A DNA stretch of 64,000 nt, from contig NZ_JACLAL010000007.1 in assembly GCF_014280875.1 (NCBI RefSeq), positions 186,001-250,000 of the forward strand, read 5' to 3'. Source of the stretch: Paenirhizobium daejeonense. GTDB lineage: Bacteria > Pseudomonadota > Alphaproteobacteria > Rhizobiales > Rhizobiaceae. The notes under the pieces are model-generated. The model made no database searches and was not told the DNA's origin. It saw only the letters and a program-made list of their open reading frames with translations. Each line of letters starts with the position of its first letter. Positions within the stretch are counted from its first letter, which is position 1. Both the position numbers and the translations under genes were made by a program. Below, piece by piece: positions 33,789 through 42,744 of the stretch.

Positions 33789-34568
33789 ATGGAAGCTGGC
33801 AAGGTGGCCCTGGTGACAGGAGCAGGATCGGGTATAGGCAAGGCTGCCGCGTGGCAGCTGTCACGGGAGGGCTTTGCGGTTGCCGTCGTCGGGCGAAACC
33901 GGCAAGAGATTTCGGCAACGGCCGAAGAATTGTCGAGGGAGGGCGGGCATGCCCATGCTATTGTCGCGGATATCTCCATTGACGAGGAAATGCGGCTTGC
34001 AGTCATGCATGCCGTTGAACGGTTCGGACGACTGGATGTCGTCGTGGCCAATGCGGGCATCAATGGTACGTGGGCACCGATCGAAGATCTGCGGCCGCAT
34101 GAATGGGATCAGACCATCGAAACCAATCTACGGGGAACATATCTTACGATTCATCATGCAGTACCCCATCTGAAAGCCGGAGGAGGGGGGGCGATTGTCG
34201 TCGTATCTTCGATAAACGGTACACGCACCTTCACGACGCCGGGTGCGACCGCCTATTCAGCGACCAAGGCGGCGCAAGTGGCCATGGTTCAGCAGTTGTC
34301 GTTGGAATTGGCCAGGCACAGGATCCGCATCAATGCGGTCTGTCCCGGCGAGATCGACACGAACATTACTGACAATACCGATCTTCGCGATGAGGACAAG
34401 ACCGCAATACCGGTCGTTTGGCCGGAGGGGCAGGTGCCGATTACCGGCGGTAGACCGGGCCGATCAAGGGATGTCGCCGAGGTGATCGCGTTCCTCGCGG
34501 GCGACAAAGCTCGCCACGTGACGGGTACCCCTGTCTGGGTCGATGGGGGGCAAGGACTACTGCGATAG
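33789..34568 (+). CDS. SDR family oxidoreductase
   Basis: A 259-residue classical short-chain dehydrogenase. The cofactor loop is VTGAGSGIGKAAA (residues 9-21), the NAG motif is VVANAGING, the catalytic serine is in VVVSSINGTRTF and the YxxxK pair in AYSATKAAQ. The C-terminal HVTGTPVWVDGGQGLLR is typical. The lack of an Asp at the end of strand 2 (VVGRNRQE has Arg-Asn) suggests NADP preference. The substrate is unknown. It follows the possible small ORF by 27 bases and is followed by a small GC hairpin at its stop codon. Confidence 0.9.
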   Translation: MEAGKVALVTGAGSGIGKAAAWQLSREGFAVAVVGRNRQEISATAEELSREGGHAHAIVADISIDEEMRLAVMHAVERFGRLDVVVANAGINGTWAPIEDLRPHEWDQTIETNLRGTYLTIHHAVPHLKAGGGGAIVVVSSINGTRTFTTPGATAYSATKAAQVAMVQQLSLELARHRIRINAVCPGEIDTNITDNTDLRDEDKTAIPVVWPEGQVPITGGRPGRSRDVAEVIAFLAGDKARHVTGTPVWVDGGQGLLR

Positions 34569-34583
34569 CCCCGTTCTTGGGGC
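34568..34583 (+). terminator. Weak hairpin at the SDR gene end
   Basis: GCCCC-N6-GGGGC begins at the last base of the stop codon. The stem is short and no T-run follows, so termination is uncertain. The remaining sequence to 34956 (about 370 bases) shows no gene or repeat that I can support. Confidence 0.3.
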
Positions 34584-34956
34584 GAAACGCAGTTTGGGCA
34601 TGGAGAAAGAGGCGATGATCGCCCCTGAGAGGAATGGATGTGATGTATCCGCCTCCTTCACCAACCCCGGGGCGGACGGCCCCTCTTGGACGTCCATCTG
34701 CAGACGGCGGGTGGTCCTGGTGTTCCGGAACGATTTTACGGCGTCTTCGTTTTGCTCGCATGGCAAATTGGAGAAATATGTCGATGGACACTTGTCTGCG
34801 GCATGCGGGTCGATGCGGCACTTTTGGGCGTCAGTGCCACCATCATGTTGATCAATCCAGCCATGGCGGTCAACGCTTAGGCTGTTATTGAGCTATTGGC
34901 GAAAACGCGTTCAGCATGGTGATGTTCTGTCCGGTTAGAGCAGAGATGGATCGAAT

Positions 34957-36048
34957 TCACGATCTCTGACGTGCCATAGTCCGGCCTGTGGTTTGATCAA
35001 AAACGTGCAAGGCATCGAGATCGATGGAGAAGTTACATTCGCTCTCCGGATGCACAGATGCATTTGCCGGAAGGCAGGCGGTGATGAAACGATTTGCCAC
35101 CTGCGCCGTGACGACCTTCTCGGGTCCGGTAAGTTCAACCACAGAAACCCGTACGGGCAAAGAAACCTGCCCTGGTGAAGCAGGAGATATTTTCAGTGCC
35201 TCGGGGCGAATACCGAGTTTCACGGCTTGACCTCTGCCAATGGAGCCTTCAAAGCGCGGGGGAAGCGGGATTATCTCCTCCAAGCCGTCTATCCGCACTC
35301 CGCCATCCACAACCATCGCATCGAGGATGTTCATTGGCGGCGAGCCGACGAACCCCGCGACGTAAAGCGTTTCTGGCTGGTTGTAGATTTCTTCCGGGGT
35401 GCCGAGTTGTTCGATGCGCCCGTCCTTCATGACGGCGATACGCGTGGCGAGCGTCATCGCTTCGATCTGATCGTGCGTGACGTAGACGACTGTCGTCTTC
35501 AGCATCTGGTGCAGCCGCTTGATCTCCGTGCGCATTTCCATGCGCAGTTTCGCGTCGAGATTGGACAGGGGTTCATCGAAGAGGAATACGCGGGGATTGC
35601 GGACCAGCGCTCGGCCGATGGCCACACGTTGACGCTGGCCGCCAGAAAGCTGTGCCGGTTTGCGGTCGAGAAGATTTTCGATCTGCAGAAGTTTCGCTGT
35701 TTCCAGCACGGCCTTTTCGCGCTCGCTTGCCGGCGTCTTGCGCATCTCCAGCCCGAATCCGATGTTACGCGCGACGCTCATGTTCGGATAGAGCGCGTAG
35801 GACTGGAACACCATGGCAATGTCGCGGTCCTTGGGGTGGGCCGACAGGATGGAGCGTCCGTTGATCGTCACGTCTCCGGCTGTGGGTTCGGCAAGGCCGG
35901 CGATGATGCTGAGAAGTGTGGACTTGCCGCAGCCAGACGATCCCAGGAGAACGAGGAATTCCCCGCTCTCAAGCGCGATGTCTATACCCTTCAATGTCTG
36001 CAAGTCGCCGTAATGCTTGCGAATTCCCCGGATTTCGAGTGCACTCAT
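34957..36048 (-). CDS. Sugar ABC transporter ATP-binding protein, UgpC/MalK type
   Basis: A 363-residue ATPase of the carbohydrate importer class. Walker A is LLGSSGCGKSTLL, the Q-loop is in MVFQSYALYPNM, the signature is LSGGQRQRVAIGRAL, Walker B is RVFLFDEPLSNLDAK and the switch histidine is in YVTHDQIEAMT. The last 110 residues form the TOBE-type regulatory domain. It is the last gene of a six-gene minus-strand operon and overlaps the PfkB gene by 4 bases. In such operons the ATPase energises the two permeases encoded upstream. Confidence 0.94.
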   Translation of the reverse strand: MSALEIRGIRKHYGDLQTLKGIDIALESGEFLVLLGSSGCGKSTLLSIIAGLAEPTAGDVTINGRSILSAHPKDRDIAMVFQSYALYPNMSVARNIGFGLEMRKTPASEREKAVLETAKLLQIENLLDRKPAQLSGGQRQRVAIGRALVRNPRVFLFDEPLSNLDAKLRMEMRTEIKRLHQMLKTTVVYVTHDQIEAMTLATRIAVMKDGRIEQLGTPEEIYNQPETLYVAGFVGSPPMNILDAMVVDGGVRIDGLEEIIPLPPRFEGSIGRGQAVKLGIRPEALKISPASPGQVSLPVRVSVVELTGPEKVVTAQVANRFITACLPANASVHPESECNFSIDLDALHVFDQTTGRTMARQRS

Positions 36049-36980
36049 GGTCTGTTGTCCTGAAGTATGGCTGACGGAAGATCGCCGTAACTGCGAGGCA
36101 AGGTTGAGATTGCCTCTGTAGCGACGGCAACGCCGGTCGAAAGACAGGTTTTGAGTGGCAGGCCAGCTGCCAGCGCCGCAAGAAAGGCGGCGTTGAAGAC
36201 GTCACCGGCACCGATCGTGTCTACGACAGTAACCGCCCGCGCTTCAGCGCCAATGACAGTGCCGGATGGATCGAGAACCGTTGCCCCATCGGCGCCGCGC
36301 TTCACGATAACGATGGCATCGTCAGGCATGATGGTTTTCAGCTTCCGCCCGGCTTCGACCGGGTCCGAAATACCGGTGAGCGTTGTGGTCTCGATTTCGT
36401 TGAAGAGCGCAAGGCGGCAGCGCCGCAGCCAGTTCGTTGTCCGGCGCTTGTTGTCCTCATTCCAGCCTTCCATGGGCCAGCCCGTATCGAGAGCGACAGC
36501 GATATCGTGGGCATCCGTCCAGTCGAAAAGACGGTCGTATTCTTCCGCGAGCGCATCCATCAGGAATGCGCCCGACAACAGCATATATCCGCCCCGCAAG
36601 GACTCTCCATCGAGTATGTCGAATACGGAAGCGAGACGAAACACCGGCAGATGCCCGCGAGTGGTGAAGAAGGTCCGCTCTCCGTCAGGATGCGTGATGC
36701 CGATCGACAGGGTCGTTCCGGTCTGTTCGACCGGCCATGCCTTCGCCTTTTCGCCAAAGCTCTGCAGCAACCATGTTCCGAACTGATCATTTCCGACGCT
36801 TGCGGCGACGCAATAGTCCACGCCGAGCGCGTCCCATACGAGCGCATTGTTGCCGGCGCAGCCGCCAACCCGGAGTTCGTAATGATCTACGATGATTTCC
36901 GTGCCCACTTTGGGCCAAGGGGCTGCGGGACCGAGAATGAGATCGACATTGACGTTGCCGATGGCGGCAAGTGGACGCAT
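36045..36980 (-). CDS. PfkB family carbohydrate kinase
   Basis: A 311-residue ribokinase-fold sugar kinase. The substrate-side start is GNVNVDLILGPAAPWPKVG, with the GG turn in VGGCAGNNALVWDALG. The C-terminal PfkB signature with the catalytic aspartate is VVDTIGAGDVFNAAFLAALAAG, the anion-hole GAGD being intact. It phosphorylates a sugar or sugar derivative with ATP. Next to a SIS-domain protein, a sugar ABC transporter and a ROK repressor, it resembles FrlD, the fructosamine 6-kinase of Amadori-compound operons. Other PfkB substrates are possible. It starts 5 bases after the SIS gene ends. Confidence 0.88.
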   Translation of the reverse strand: MRPLAAIGNVNVDLILGPAAPWPKVGTEIIVDHYELRVGGCAGNNALVWDALGVDYCVAASVGNDQFGTWLLQSFGEKAKAWPVEQTGTTLSIGITHPDGERTFFTTRGHLPVFRLASVFDILDGESLRGGYMLLSGAFLMDALAEEYDRLFDWTDAHDIAVALDTGWPMEGWNEDNKRRTTNWLRRCRLALFNEIETTTLTGISDPVEAGRKLKTIMPDDAIVIVKRGADGATVLDPSGTVIGAEARAVTVVDTIGAGDVFNAAFLAALAAGLPLKTCLSTGVAVATEAISTLPRSYGDLPSAILQDNRP

Positions 36981-36985
36981 TCGGT

Positions 36986-38002
36986 TTACTCGCTGCGAGT
37001 GATTTTGGAGGAACGCAAGGGGGTTCCTGCATTCGGGGTGCGCGCGTCGGCGAAAGCCACCATGAAGCTTTGCGCGACCGGCAGCATCGCGAGGATCGCC
37101 GTCATGCCGTTCGCTGATGGGAATGCGACGGTCTTGATGCCTTCGATCGGGGGAAGGCCCGATGCATCGAAGATGATGACGGGCGAGCCCGCCTCGGCGG
37201 CCGAGGTTGCCATGGCTGCGACGAGTGGCGCTGTAGCGTCATCCGCGCGGAAGAGGACCACGCCAACTTTCGGGCCGAGCATTTCCATGGGGCCGTGACG
37301 AAGCTGTCCGCCTTCGAGAGAGAAGCAGGGCATTCGCGACAACTCGGTCAGGCCAAGCGCGATCGCTTCGGCGAGCCCCTGCAACCGCCGCCCCGATGTG
37401 ACGATCACGTCGACATCGGCAAAGCTTGCCAGAGCCGCATCGATGTCCGGTGTCTGCGGTGTCTTGAGCGCCTGCAGGGCCGAGGAAGGATCGAGGCCGA
37501 GCCCAGCAAGAATGGCAAGATGCAGGGCGAAGGTAATCGTCAGGCTGCGGGTTGCGGCGAAGGCCAGTTCGGTTCCTCCGAGGCCTACCAGGGATGTGGT
37601 GGAACGGGCGAGGGAGGAACTGCCTTCCATCGTGAGGCCGAAGGTGTCCGGTGTCCCGCCGGTCTCAGAAAACCAGCGTATGACTTCGGCGCTTTCGCCG
37701 GATTGGGACGTGACGAGAATGGTCTTGCCGGCGAGCGGCAACGGTTGGCCCAGCTGCTCAGATAATGGCAGTGCCACGGCTTCAATGCCGAGCGACCGGT
37801 AAAGCGGCTCCACGGCGCGGCTGACGGCATGGGAGCCGCCCATGCCAAGAAGCAAGAGGCGCCCGGTGGCCTTCAACGAGGCAGCGATCTTTCGGCCTGC
37901 TTCCGCATTCGCCTCGAATGAGGCAAGAGCATCGGCATGCTGTCGAGCCATCTCGCGGTCGATTGCAACAAGCCCTGCCGGCCGATTGGAAATATCTGTC
38001 AT
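36986..38002 (-). CDS. SIS-domain sugar isomerase/deglycase-like protein
   Basis: A 338-residue double SIS-domain protein. The first domain has GRLLLLGMGGSHAVSRAVEPLY and the phospho-sugar loop TSQSGESAEVIRW. The second has VIVTSGRRLQGLAEAIALGLTELSRM and the conserved EGGQLRHGPMEML. The last is typical of GlmS-isomerase and FrlB/AgaS-like enzymes, with a glutamate and histidine at the active site. FrlB cleaves fructoselysine 6-phosphate into glucose 6-phosphate and lysine; the adjacent PfkB kinase fits such a pair. ATG 38002 has AAGG 6 bases upstream and sits just after the permease stop. A TTG at 38008 is less likely. Confidence 0.85.
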   Translation of the reverse strand: MTDISNRPAGLVAIDREMARQHADALASFEANAEAGRKIAASLKATGRLLLLGMGGSHAVSRAVEPLYRSLGIEAVALPLSEQLGQPLPLAGKTILVTSQSGESAEVIRWFSETGGTPDTFGLTMEGSSSLARSTTSLVGLGGTELAFAATRSLTITFALHLAILAGLGLDPSSALQALKTPQTPDIDAALASFADVDVIVTSGRRLQGLAEAIALGLTELSRMPCFSLEGGQLRHGPMEMLGPKVGVVLFRADDATAPLVAAMATSAAEAGSPVIIFDASGLPPIEGIKTVAFPSANGMTAILAMLPVAQSFMVAFADARTPNAGTPLRSSKITRSE

Positions 38003-38004
38003 GT

Positions 38005-38850
38005 TCAACCTTTAACGCCGCCGCTGGTAAGCCCCGAAATCAGGGCTCGTTGCATGAGAAGGCCGATCAGCACGGGCGGTAGGGCGGCAATGACACCGGC
38101 CGTTGCGATCAATCCGTAGTCGGAGACACGGCCGCCGGCGAGATCCGCGATGGCGACGGTGAGGGTTTTGGCGCGCATGTCGGACGTGAAAAGCAGCGCG
38201 TAGAAGAATTCGTCCCAGGCCAGCAAAAAGGCGAAGAGAGCGGATGTGGCGAGAACCGGGGCAGCAAGGGGCAACGTGATGAGCCGCAGTATCTGGTCAA
38301 GACGCGCGCCATCCATCATCGCCGCGCTTTCAATCTCACGCGGGATGGAATCAAAGCCCGACTTCAGAAGCCATGTGGTGAAGGGCGCAAGGATCGTCAA
38401 GTAGATCAACGCCAGCCCGAACACGGAGTTCAGCAGGCCCAGGGCCGCCAACGCCATGTAGAGCGGGACCGACAGCGCTACCGGCGGCAACATGTAGGTG
38501 GCGATGACCGCGTGCAGCGACCAAGATACGGAGGGCGTACGCGATACCGCCCAGGCGGCGGGAACCGCAATCGCCATGGCCGCGATCGTTGCGAGGCCTG
38601 ATACCGTCAAGCTGTTGACAAGTGCTGCCGTGAAAGCTGCGCCCGCGCTGTTCGTTACGGACGTCAGGAGCGTGGCATAGCGCGACAGGTCGATCGTATC
38701 AGGCCACCAGTGCAGTGGCCGTGACGAAAGGTCGGTCGAAGAGGAAATGCTCATGATGAAGAGCCAGGCGATCGGTGCCAGAATGACGGCTGCAAGCAGC
38801 AAGGCCGCACAATGGACAAAGATCGAGAAGGCACGGCTTTGTCTTTCCAT
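38005..38850 (-). CDS. Carbohydrate ABC transporter permease (MalG-like)
   Basis: A 281-residue inner-membrane permease of the binding-protein-dependent sugar type, with six hydrophobic segments. The EAA loop is IPREIESAAMMDGARLDQILRLITLPLA, the glycine-containing MalG pattern. Homology begins at ATG 38850 (MERQSRAFSIFVHCAALLLAA), which overlaps the stop of the first permease gene as TGATG; the frame is open to 39036 inside that gene but this is not real coding sequence. It pairs with the upstream permease to form the channel. Confidence 0.93.
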   Translation of the reverse strand: MERQSRAFSIFVHCAALLLAAVILAPIAWLFIMSISSSTDLSSRPLHWWPDTIDLSRYATLLTSVTNSAGAAFTAALVNSLTVSGLATIAAMAIAVPAAWAVSRTPSVSWSLHAVIATYMLPPVALSVPLYMALAALGLLNSVFGLALIYLTILAPFTTWLLKSGFDSIPREIESAAMMDGARLDQILRLITLPLAAPVLATSALFAFLLAWDEFFYALLFTSDMRAKTLTVAIADLAGGRVSDYGLIATAGVIAALPPVLIGLLMQRALISGLTSGGVKG

Positions 38851-39734
38851 CACGCCGCTCCCGCAGTTTTGCGCACCAGGGTGCCATAGACAACGGCGAG
38901 CAATGTCACGATCAGGGTGACAATGAGCGCCAGCGATGCACCCGATCCTGCTCTTTGGAATGAAAAGGCTTCCTGATAGACGAGGATGGACAGCGTCCGG
39001 GTACTGTTGGCCGGCCCGCCGCGTGTCATGATCCATATGATGTCAAAGACCTTGAAAGCTTCTATGGTTCGCAGAACCAGAGCCACCAGAAGCGGGCCAA
39101 CGAGATAGGGAAGCGTCACGTGGCGGAAACGGTTGAATGCGCCGGCACCGTCGACAAGCGCCGCTGCAGTGATATCGCGCGGTACAGCCTGCAAGGCGGC
39201 AAGTGCGATGAGCGCCACAAGCGGAAAATTCTTCCAGCAGTCAGCGACAATGAGCGCGGCAAGCGCCAGCCCGGGTTCGCCCAACCAGGAACGATATGCG
39301 TCAAGCAGGCCGATCTGGGTCAATGCTGCGTTGAGCGCACCGTATTCCGGATTGTAGATGAGGCGCCATAACGTGGCGTTGACCACCGTTGGTAGCGCCC
39401 AGGGCAGAATGAGAAGGGCGCGCAGGACAGTTCGTCCATGGAATGGCTGATTGAGTAAAAGGGCCGTCAGCACGCCAAGAACCATCTCCACGGCGACAGA
39501 TATGACCGCAAAGAATGTCGTGGTAACAAGCGCCCGTTGGAAACCGGCGTTCCCGATCAACTTGGCATAGTTGGCGAAGCCCACAAATGTTCCCTCGGTG
39601 CCGACCAGCTTGGCGTCGGTAAGAGACAACCGAACGGTATCGAACAGAGGCCAGCCGATCACGGCGGTCATTACTACAAGCAATGGCAGCATGAGCAGCC
39701 ATGCCCGAGTTGTCATCCATGTGCCCGGCATCAT
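38850..39734 (-). CDS. Carbohydrate ABC transporter permease (MalF-like)
   Basis: A 294-residue permease with six membrane segments, of the MalF/UgpA type. The first segment is AWLLMLPLLVVMTAVIGWPLF. The EAA loop appears as QAVPRDITAAALVDGAGAFNRFRHVTLPYL. It follows the binding-protein gene after 65 bases in the minus direction and overlaps the second permease gene by one base. Start ATG 39734 is used; ATG 39719 (MTTRAW) is an alternative that would keep the first membrane segment intact. Confidence 0.92.
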   Translation of the reverse strand: MMPGTWMTTRAWLLMLPLLVVMTAVIGWPLFDTVRLSLTDAKLVGTEGTFVGFANYAKLIGNAGFQRALVTTTFFAVISVAVEMVLGVLTALLLNQPFHGRTVLRALLILPWALPTVVNATLWRLIYNPEYGALNAALTQIGLLDAYRSWLGEPGLALAALIVADCWKNFPLVALIALAALQAVPRDITAAALVDGAGAFNRFRHVTLPYLVGPLLVALVLRTIEAFKVFDIIWIMTRGGPANSTRTLSILVYQEAFSFQRAGSGASLALIVTLIVTLLAVVYGTLVRKTAGAA

Positions 39735-39799
39735 GCAGTTCCTTGATCAGGGAGGAGTTTCCGTCATCATCCCAGGGATGGTGACGGAAAGTGGTCGGA

Positions 39800-41038
39800 T
39801 CACAGGCCGCTGTTTTCAGCAGCCGTCTTTAGCGCATCCTCTGCCGAGGATTGCCCCAGAAGCGCTTCCTGTATGGCCTGCTGCAGGGCCGTGGACAGTT
39901 CCTGATACTTCGGAGTGGTGGGGCGAGGATACATGGCGGCAAGGCCGAGCTTGGCAGCGGCGATAAGCTCTTCCTGACCCTTCGTCACGGCCGGGTCCTC
40001 ATACGATGAAGCCCATATGGGCAGGCTGAGTTTCGCATATTCATTCTGCACGGGCTGGGAAGTCATGTGGACGATGTACTTCCAGGCTTCCTCAGGATGC
40101 TTGCTGGTGGTCGTGACGCCGAGTCCCATTGAACCGTTGACTGCGGACACCTCGCTCTTGCCGGTGACGCCCGGTGCGGGAACAATGCCCACTTTCCCCG
40201 CTACCTTGCTTTCCTTGGGATCGTTGGCCATGTTGTACATATAGGTCCAGTTGAGGGCAAAAGCGGCTTCGCCATTCTGGAATACCTTGCGGACATCCTC
40301 TTCCAGGAATTCCTTGGAGTTCGGATTGGTCAGGCCGGAATTATAGCTCGCCACCATATAGTTCAAAGCGTCGAGCCCGCCACCGGTCTGGAAATCAGGC
40401 TTTCCGTCCTTGAGGAAGTCGCCGCCATAAGCACTGACGAGAGTGGTGTAGTCGCAGATTGCCGCTTCCGCCTGAGACCAACTCCAGGCGATCGGCGTTG
40501 AAAGCAACCCCTTGTCCTTGATGATCTTGGCTTGCTCCGCAAGTTCGTCCCATGTGCGGGGCGGCGCCTTGATGCCGGCCTTTTCGAGGATGTCCTTGTT
40601 GTAGAACATATACTTCGTATCGAGAATCCAGGGCATGCCGTAGCTCTTGCCGCTATATTGGACCGTGGTCCACGCCCCCGGCAGGATGCCTTTCTTCATA
40701 TCGTCGGTAATGCGGTCGGAGATATCGACAAGAACGTTGTTGCTTGCGTATTCAGCCGGCCAGATCACGTCGAACAGCACGACGTCGTAACCGCCGCCGG
40801 ATCCCTGGGCCAGCACGGTCTTGTCATGCAGGCCTTCGTAAGGGACGAATTCGAGGTTCACCTTGATGTCCGGGTTGGCTTTCGTAAAAGCTTCCGTCAT
40901 GGCGCGGACATCGTCCTCGCTATAGGCCGCCTGCGCCATAAAAAGCGCGTTCAGCGTCGTCTCTGCGAAAGCACTGCTTGCGAATGACAGCGCGGCGAAG
41001 CCGGTTCCGATCAGCAGTTTATGCGTGTTCTTCAACAT
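39800..41038 (-). CDS. Extracellular sugar-binding protein of ABC transporter (family 1)
   Basis: A 412-residue family-1 solute-binding protein. Residues 1-25 are a signal peptide (MLKNTHKLLIGTGFAALSFASSAFA). The mature part has EAFTKANPDIKVNLEFVPYEG and VAGKVGIVPAPGVTGKSEVSAVNG, typical of sugar and oligosaccharide receptors. ATG 41038 has GGAGGG 5 bases before it; an ATG at 41050 overlaps that ribosome-binding site and is unlikely. It is the first gene of the operon, divergent from the ROK repressor with 228 bases between. The ligand cannot be read from sequence; an Amadori compound or amino sugar fits the enzymes encoded downstream. Confidence 0.92.
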   Translation of the reverse strand: MLKNTHKLLIGTGFAALSFASSAFAETTLNALFMAQAAYSEDDVRAMTEAFTKANPDIKVNLEFVPYEGLHDKTVLAQGSGGGYDVVLFDVIWPAEYASNNVLVDISDRITDDMKKGILPGAWTTVQYSGKSYGMPWILDTKYMFYNKDILEKAGIKAPPRTWDELAEQAKIIKDKGLLSTPIAWSWSQAEAAICDYTTLVSAYGGDFLKDGKPDFQTGGGLDALNYMVASYNSGLTNPNSKEFLEEDVRKVFQNGEAAFALNWTYMYNMANDPKESKVAGKVGIVPAPGVTGKSEVSAVNGSMGLGVTTTSKHPEEAWKYIVHMTSQPVQNEYAKLSLPIWASSYEDPAVTKGQEELIAAAKLGLAAMYPRPTTPKYQELSTALQQAIQEALLGQSSAEDALKTAAENSGL

Positions 41039-41204
41039 CTTGCCCTCCATTGGCGATCAGATTCGATGGCCGGGACGCTTGGCGTCGTCCGGCGCTGAAA
41101 TTTCCGCCGCTCTTTGCGGCAGCCGTCGACATATCGATCGAAACGAGTGGATTCGGCGCTCGCCGTTTTCCGATTTGTTCCCCGGAAGCTTCTTTGGCTT
41201 CATT

Positions 41205-41223
41205 AAGTCAATTGTCTTGACTT
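41205..41223. promoter_or_regulatory. Candidate ROK operator (perfect inverted repeat)
   Basis: AAGTCAA-TTGTC-TTGACTT, a perfect 7-base inverted repeat with a 5-base centre, lies in the divergent region between the sugar operon and the ROK gene. It overlaps the probable -35 box of the ROK gene, as expected for autoregulation. Confidence 0.6.
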
Positions 41224-41240
41224 ATTTATTGTTCGATAAT
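41212..41240 (+). promoter_or_regulatory. Probable sigma-70 promoter of the ROK gene
   Basis: TTGTCT (41212-41217) and GATAAT (41235-41240) are separated by 17 bases, with the ROK start codon 26 bases further on. The -35 box lies within the inverted repeat at 41205-41223. Confidence 0.5.
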
Positions 41241-41266
41241 CTAAACGTGTCAAGAGGAAATCTCCG

Positions 41267-42487
41267 ATGAATAATGTCCGCCCCATCCGCGCCAAACGCG
41301 GGACGAATCTGGAAGGTGCGAGCGCGCATAACCGGCGCGTGATCGTGGAAGCTCTTCGGTTGAACGGGCAATTGTCACGTGCCGACCTGGCGCGCGCGAC
41401 GGCATTGACGAAACAGACGGTATCGAACATCGTGGATGAACTGGAACGCGATGGTCTTGTCGTGTCGCTGACCGCCGTGCGTAGCGGGCGCGGCCAGCCT
41501 TCGACGCCCTACAGGCTTGTGCCGGAGGGCGCCTATGCCATCGGCTTGCAGATCGATCGCCATGTCACTCGCTCCATCGCAGTTGATCTTGTCGGAACTG
41601 TTTTGGTCCGCTTTGCCGCCAGCCTGCCTCAAGGTGGCCCGTCGGCCGGCGTAAAAACAGTGCTCGATCTCGTGGAGAAAACGCGCAGGGAACTGGCGAA
41701 GATCGCTACCCATTCTGAAGAGCGCCTCGTTGGACTTGGCGTGGCGATGCCTGGGCCTTTCGGTATCGAGACGGTCGACGACGATCCCTGGATGATGAGC
41801 GCATGGCAGAATTTTCCATTGCTCGAGACGCTTGCCGTGGGCACCGGATTGGATGTTGCGCTTCAGAATGACGCAGCAGCAGCAGCCACGGCGGAAAAAA
41901 TGATCGGCGCAGCCAACGGGATCGACCACGCCATATGTCTCTATCTCGGTTATGGCCTTGGCGCCGGTCTTATCCTTGACGGGGATCTTTATCGCGGCGC
42001 GAATGGTAACGCGGGCGAAATCGGCATGGTTCTTACCGCCCGCCCCGAAGGAAGACTTTCTCCGCTTGAGCATCGCACCTCCATCGCCTCACTCTGCAAG
42101 GCTATGGATATAGATCCAGCCGTTGACGACCTGTATGGCAGGATCACGGATGCCGTAGCGATGATGAACCCAACACTGCTCGAATGGGTGGGGGGCGCCG
42201 CGGCGGATCTGCGCGCGACGATCCAGATGAGCGAAACCATCTTCGATCCGCAAACGATTATTCTGTGCGGGAGTTTGCCGGAAACGCTTGCGCGTCTCCT
42301 GATGCAGTCCCTCGATCCTCTGCTTCCGTCGATCGCGGAACGGCGCGACCGCACATTTCCCCGGCTTCAACTCGGCTTTACCGATCCCTGGGCCGTGGCG
42401 GTCGGCGCCGCCGCCGAGCCGATCGGTCGCACATTCGATCCGCGCTTCTCTGCCATTCTGAAGACGCGTGCGGGGTTCGTCGCTTGA
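41267..42487 (+). CDS. ROK family transcriptional regulator
   Basis: A 406-residue ROK repressor. Residues 20-75 form a MarR-like winged helix (NRRVIVEALRLNGQLSRADLARATALTKQTVSNIVDEL). The rest is an ASKHA sugar-binding domain with YGLGAGLILDGDLYRGANGNAGEIG. The zinc motif CXCGXXGC that usually follows in ROK proteins is missing: after NAGEIG the chain goes on without cysteines, so the sugar-site geometry differs from NagC or Mlc. It is divergent from the sugar transporter/SIS/PfkB operon and most likely represses it until the sugar or its phosphate binds. A palindrome at 41205-41223 is the likely site. Confidence 0.92.
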   Translation: MNNVRPIRAKRGTNLEGASAHNRRVIVEALRLNGQLSRADLARATALTKQTVSNIVDELERDGLVVSLTAVRSGRGQPSTPYRLVPEGAYAIGLQIDRHVTRSIAVDLVGTVLVRFAASLPQGGPSAGVKTVLDLVEKTRRELAKIATHSEERLVGLGVAMPGPFGIETVDDDPWMMSAWQNFPLLETLAVGTGLDVALQNDAAAAATAEKMIGAANGIDHAICLYLGYGLGAGLILDGDLYRGANGNAGEIGMVLTARPEGRLSPLEHRTSIASLCKAMDIDPAVDDLYGRITDAVAMMNPTLLEWVGGAAADLRATIQMSETIFDPQTIILCGSLPETLARLLMQSLDPLLPSIAERRDRTFPRLQLGFTDPWAVAVGAAAEPIGRTFDPRFSAILKTRAGFVA

Positions 42488-42744
42488 GACCATGCAGCGG
42501 GGACGAGCCGAGCACGCTGCATCTGCCAGTTGCTCAATCGACCGGCCAAGGGGGGGGCTGCGAGATGCTGGATGTGGGCCGTTGGTCTATCCGCATGGTG
42601 CCCCGAACAGGGCTGCACCGGTGTCACGGGTTTCTGCCAACTACCTTGATGCGGATATAATCCACCTCAATCGGTCGCAGAAGCTGCAAGGCATAATGCC
42701 ACGGCCGTCACTGGCGGCCGAAATCAGGCTCTTGCGTCTACCAC

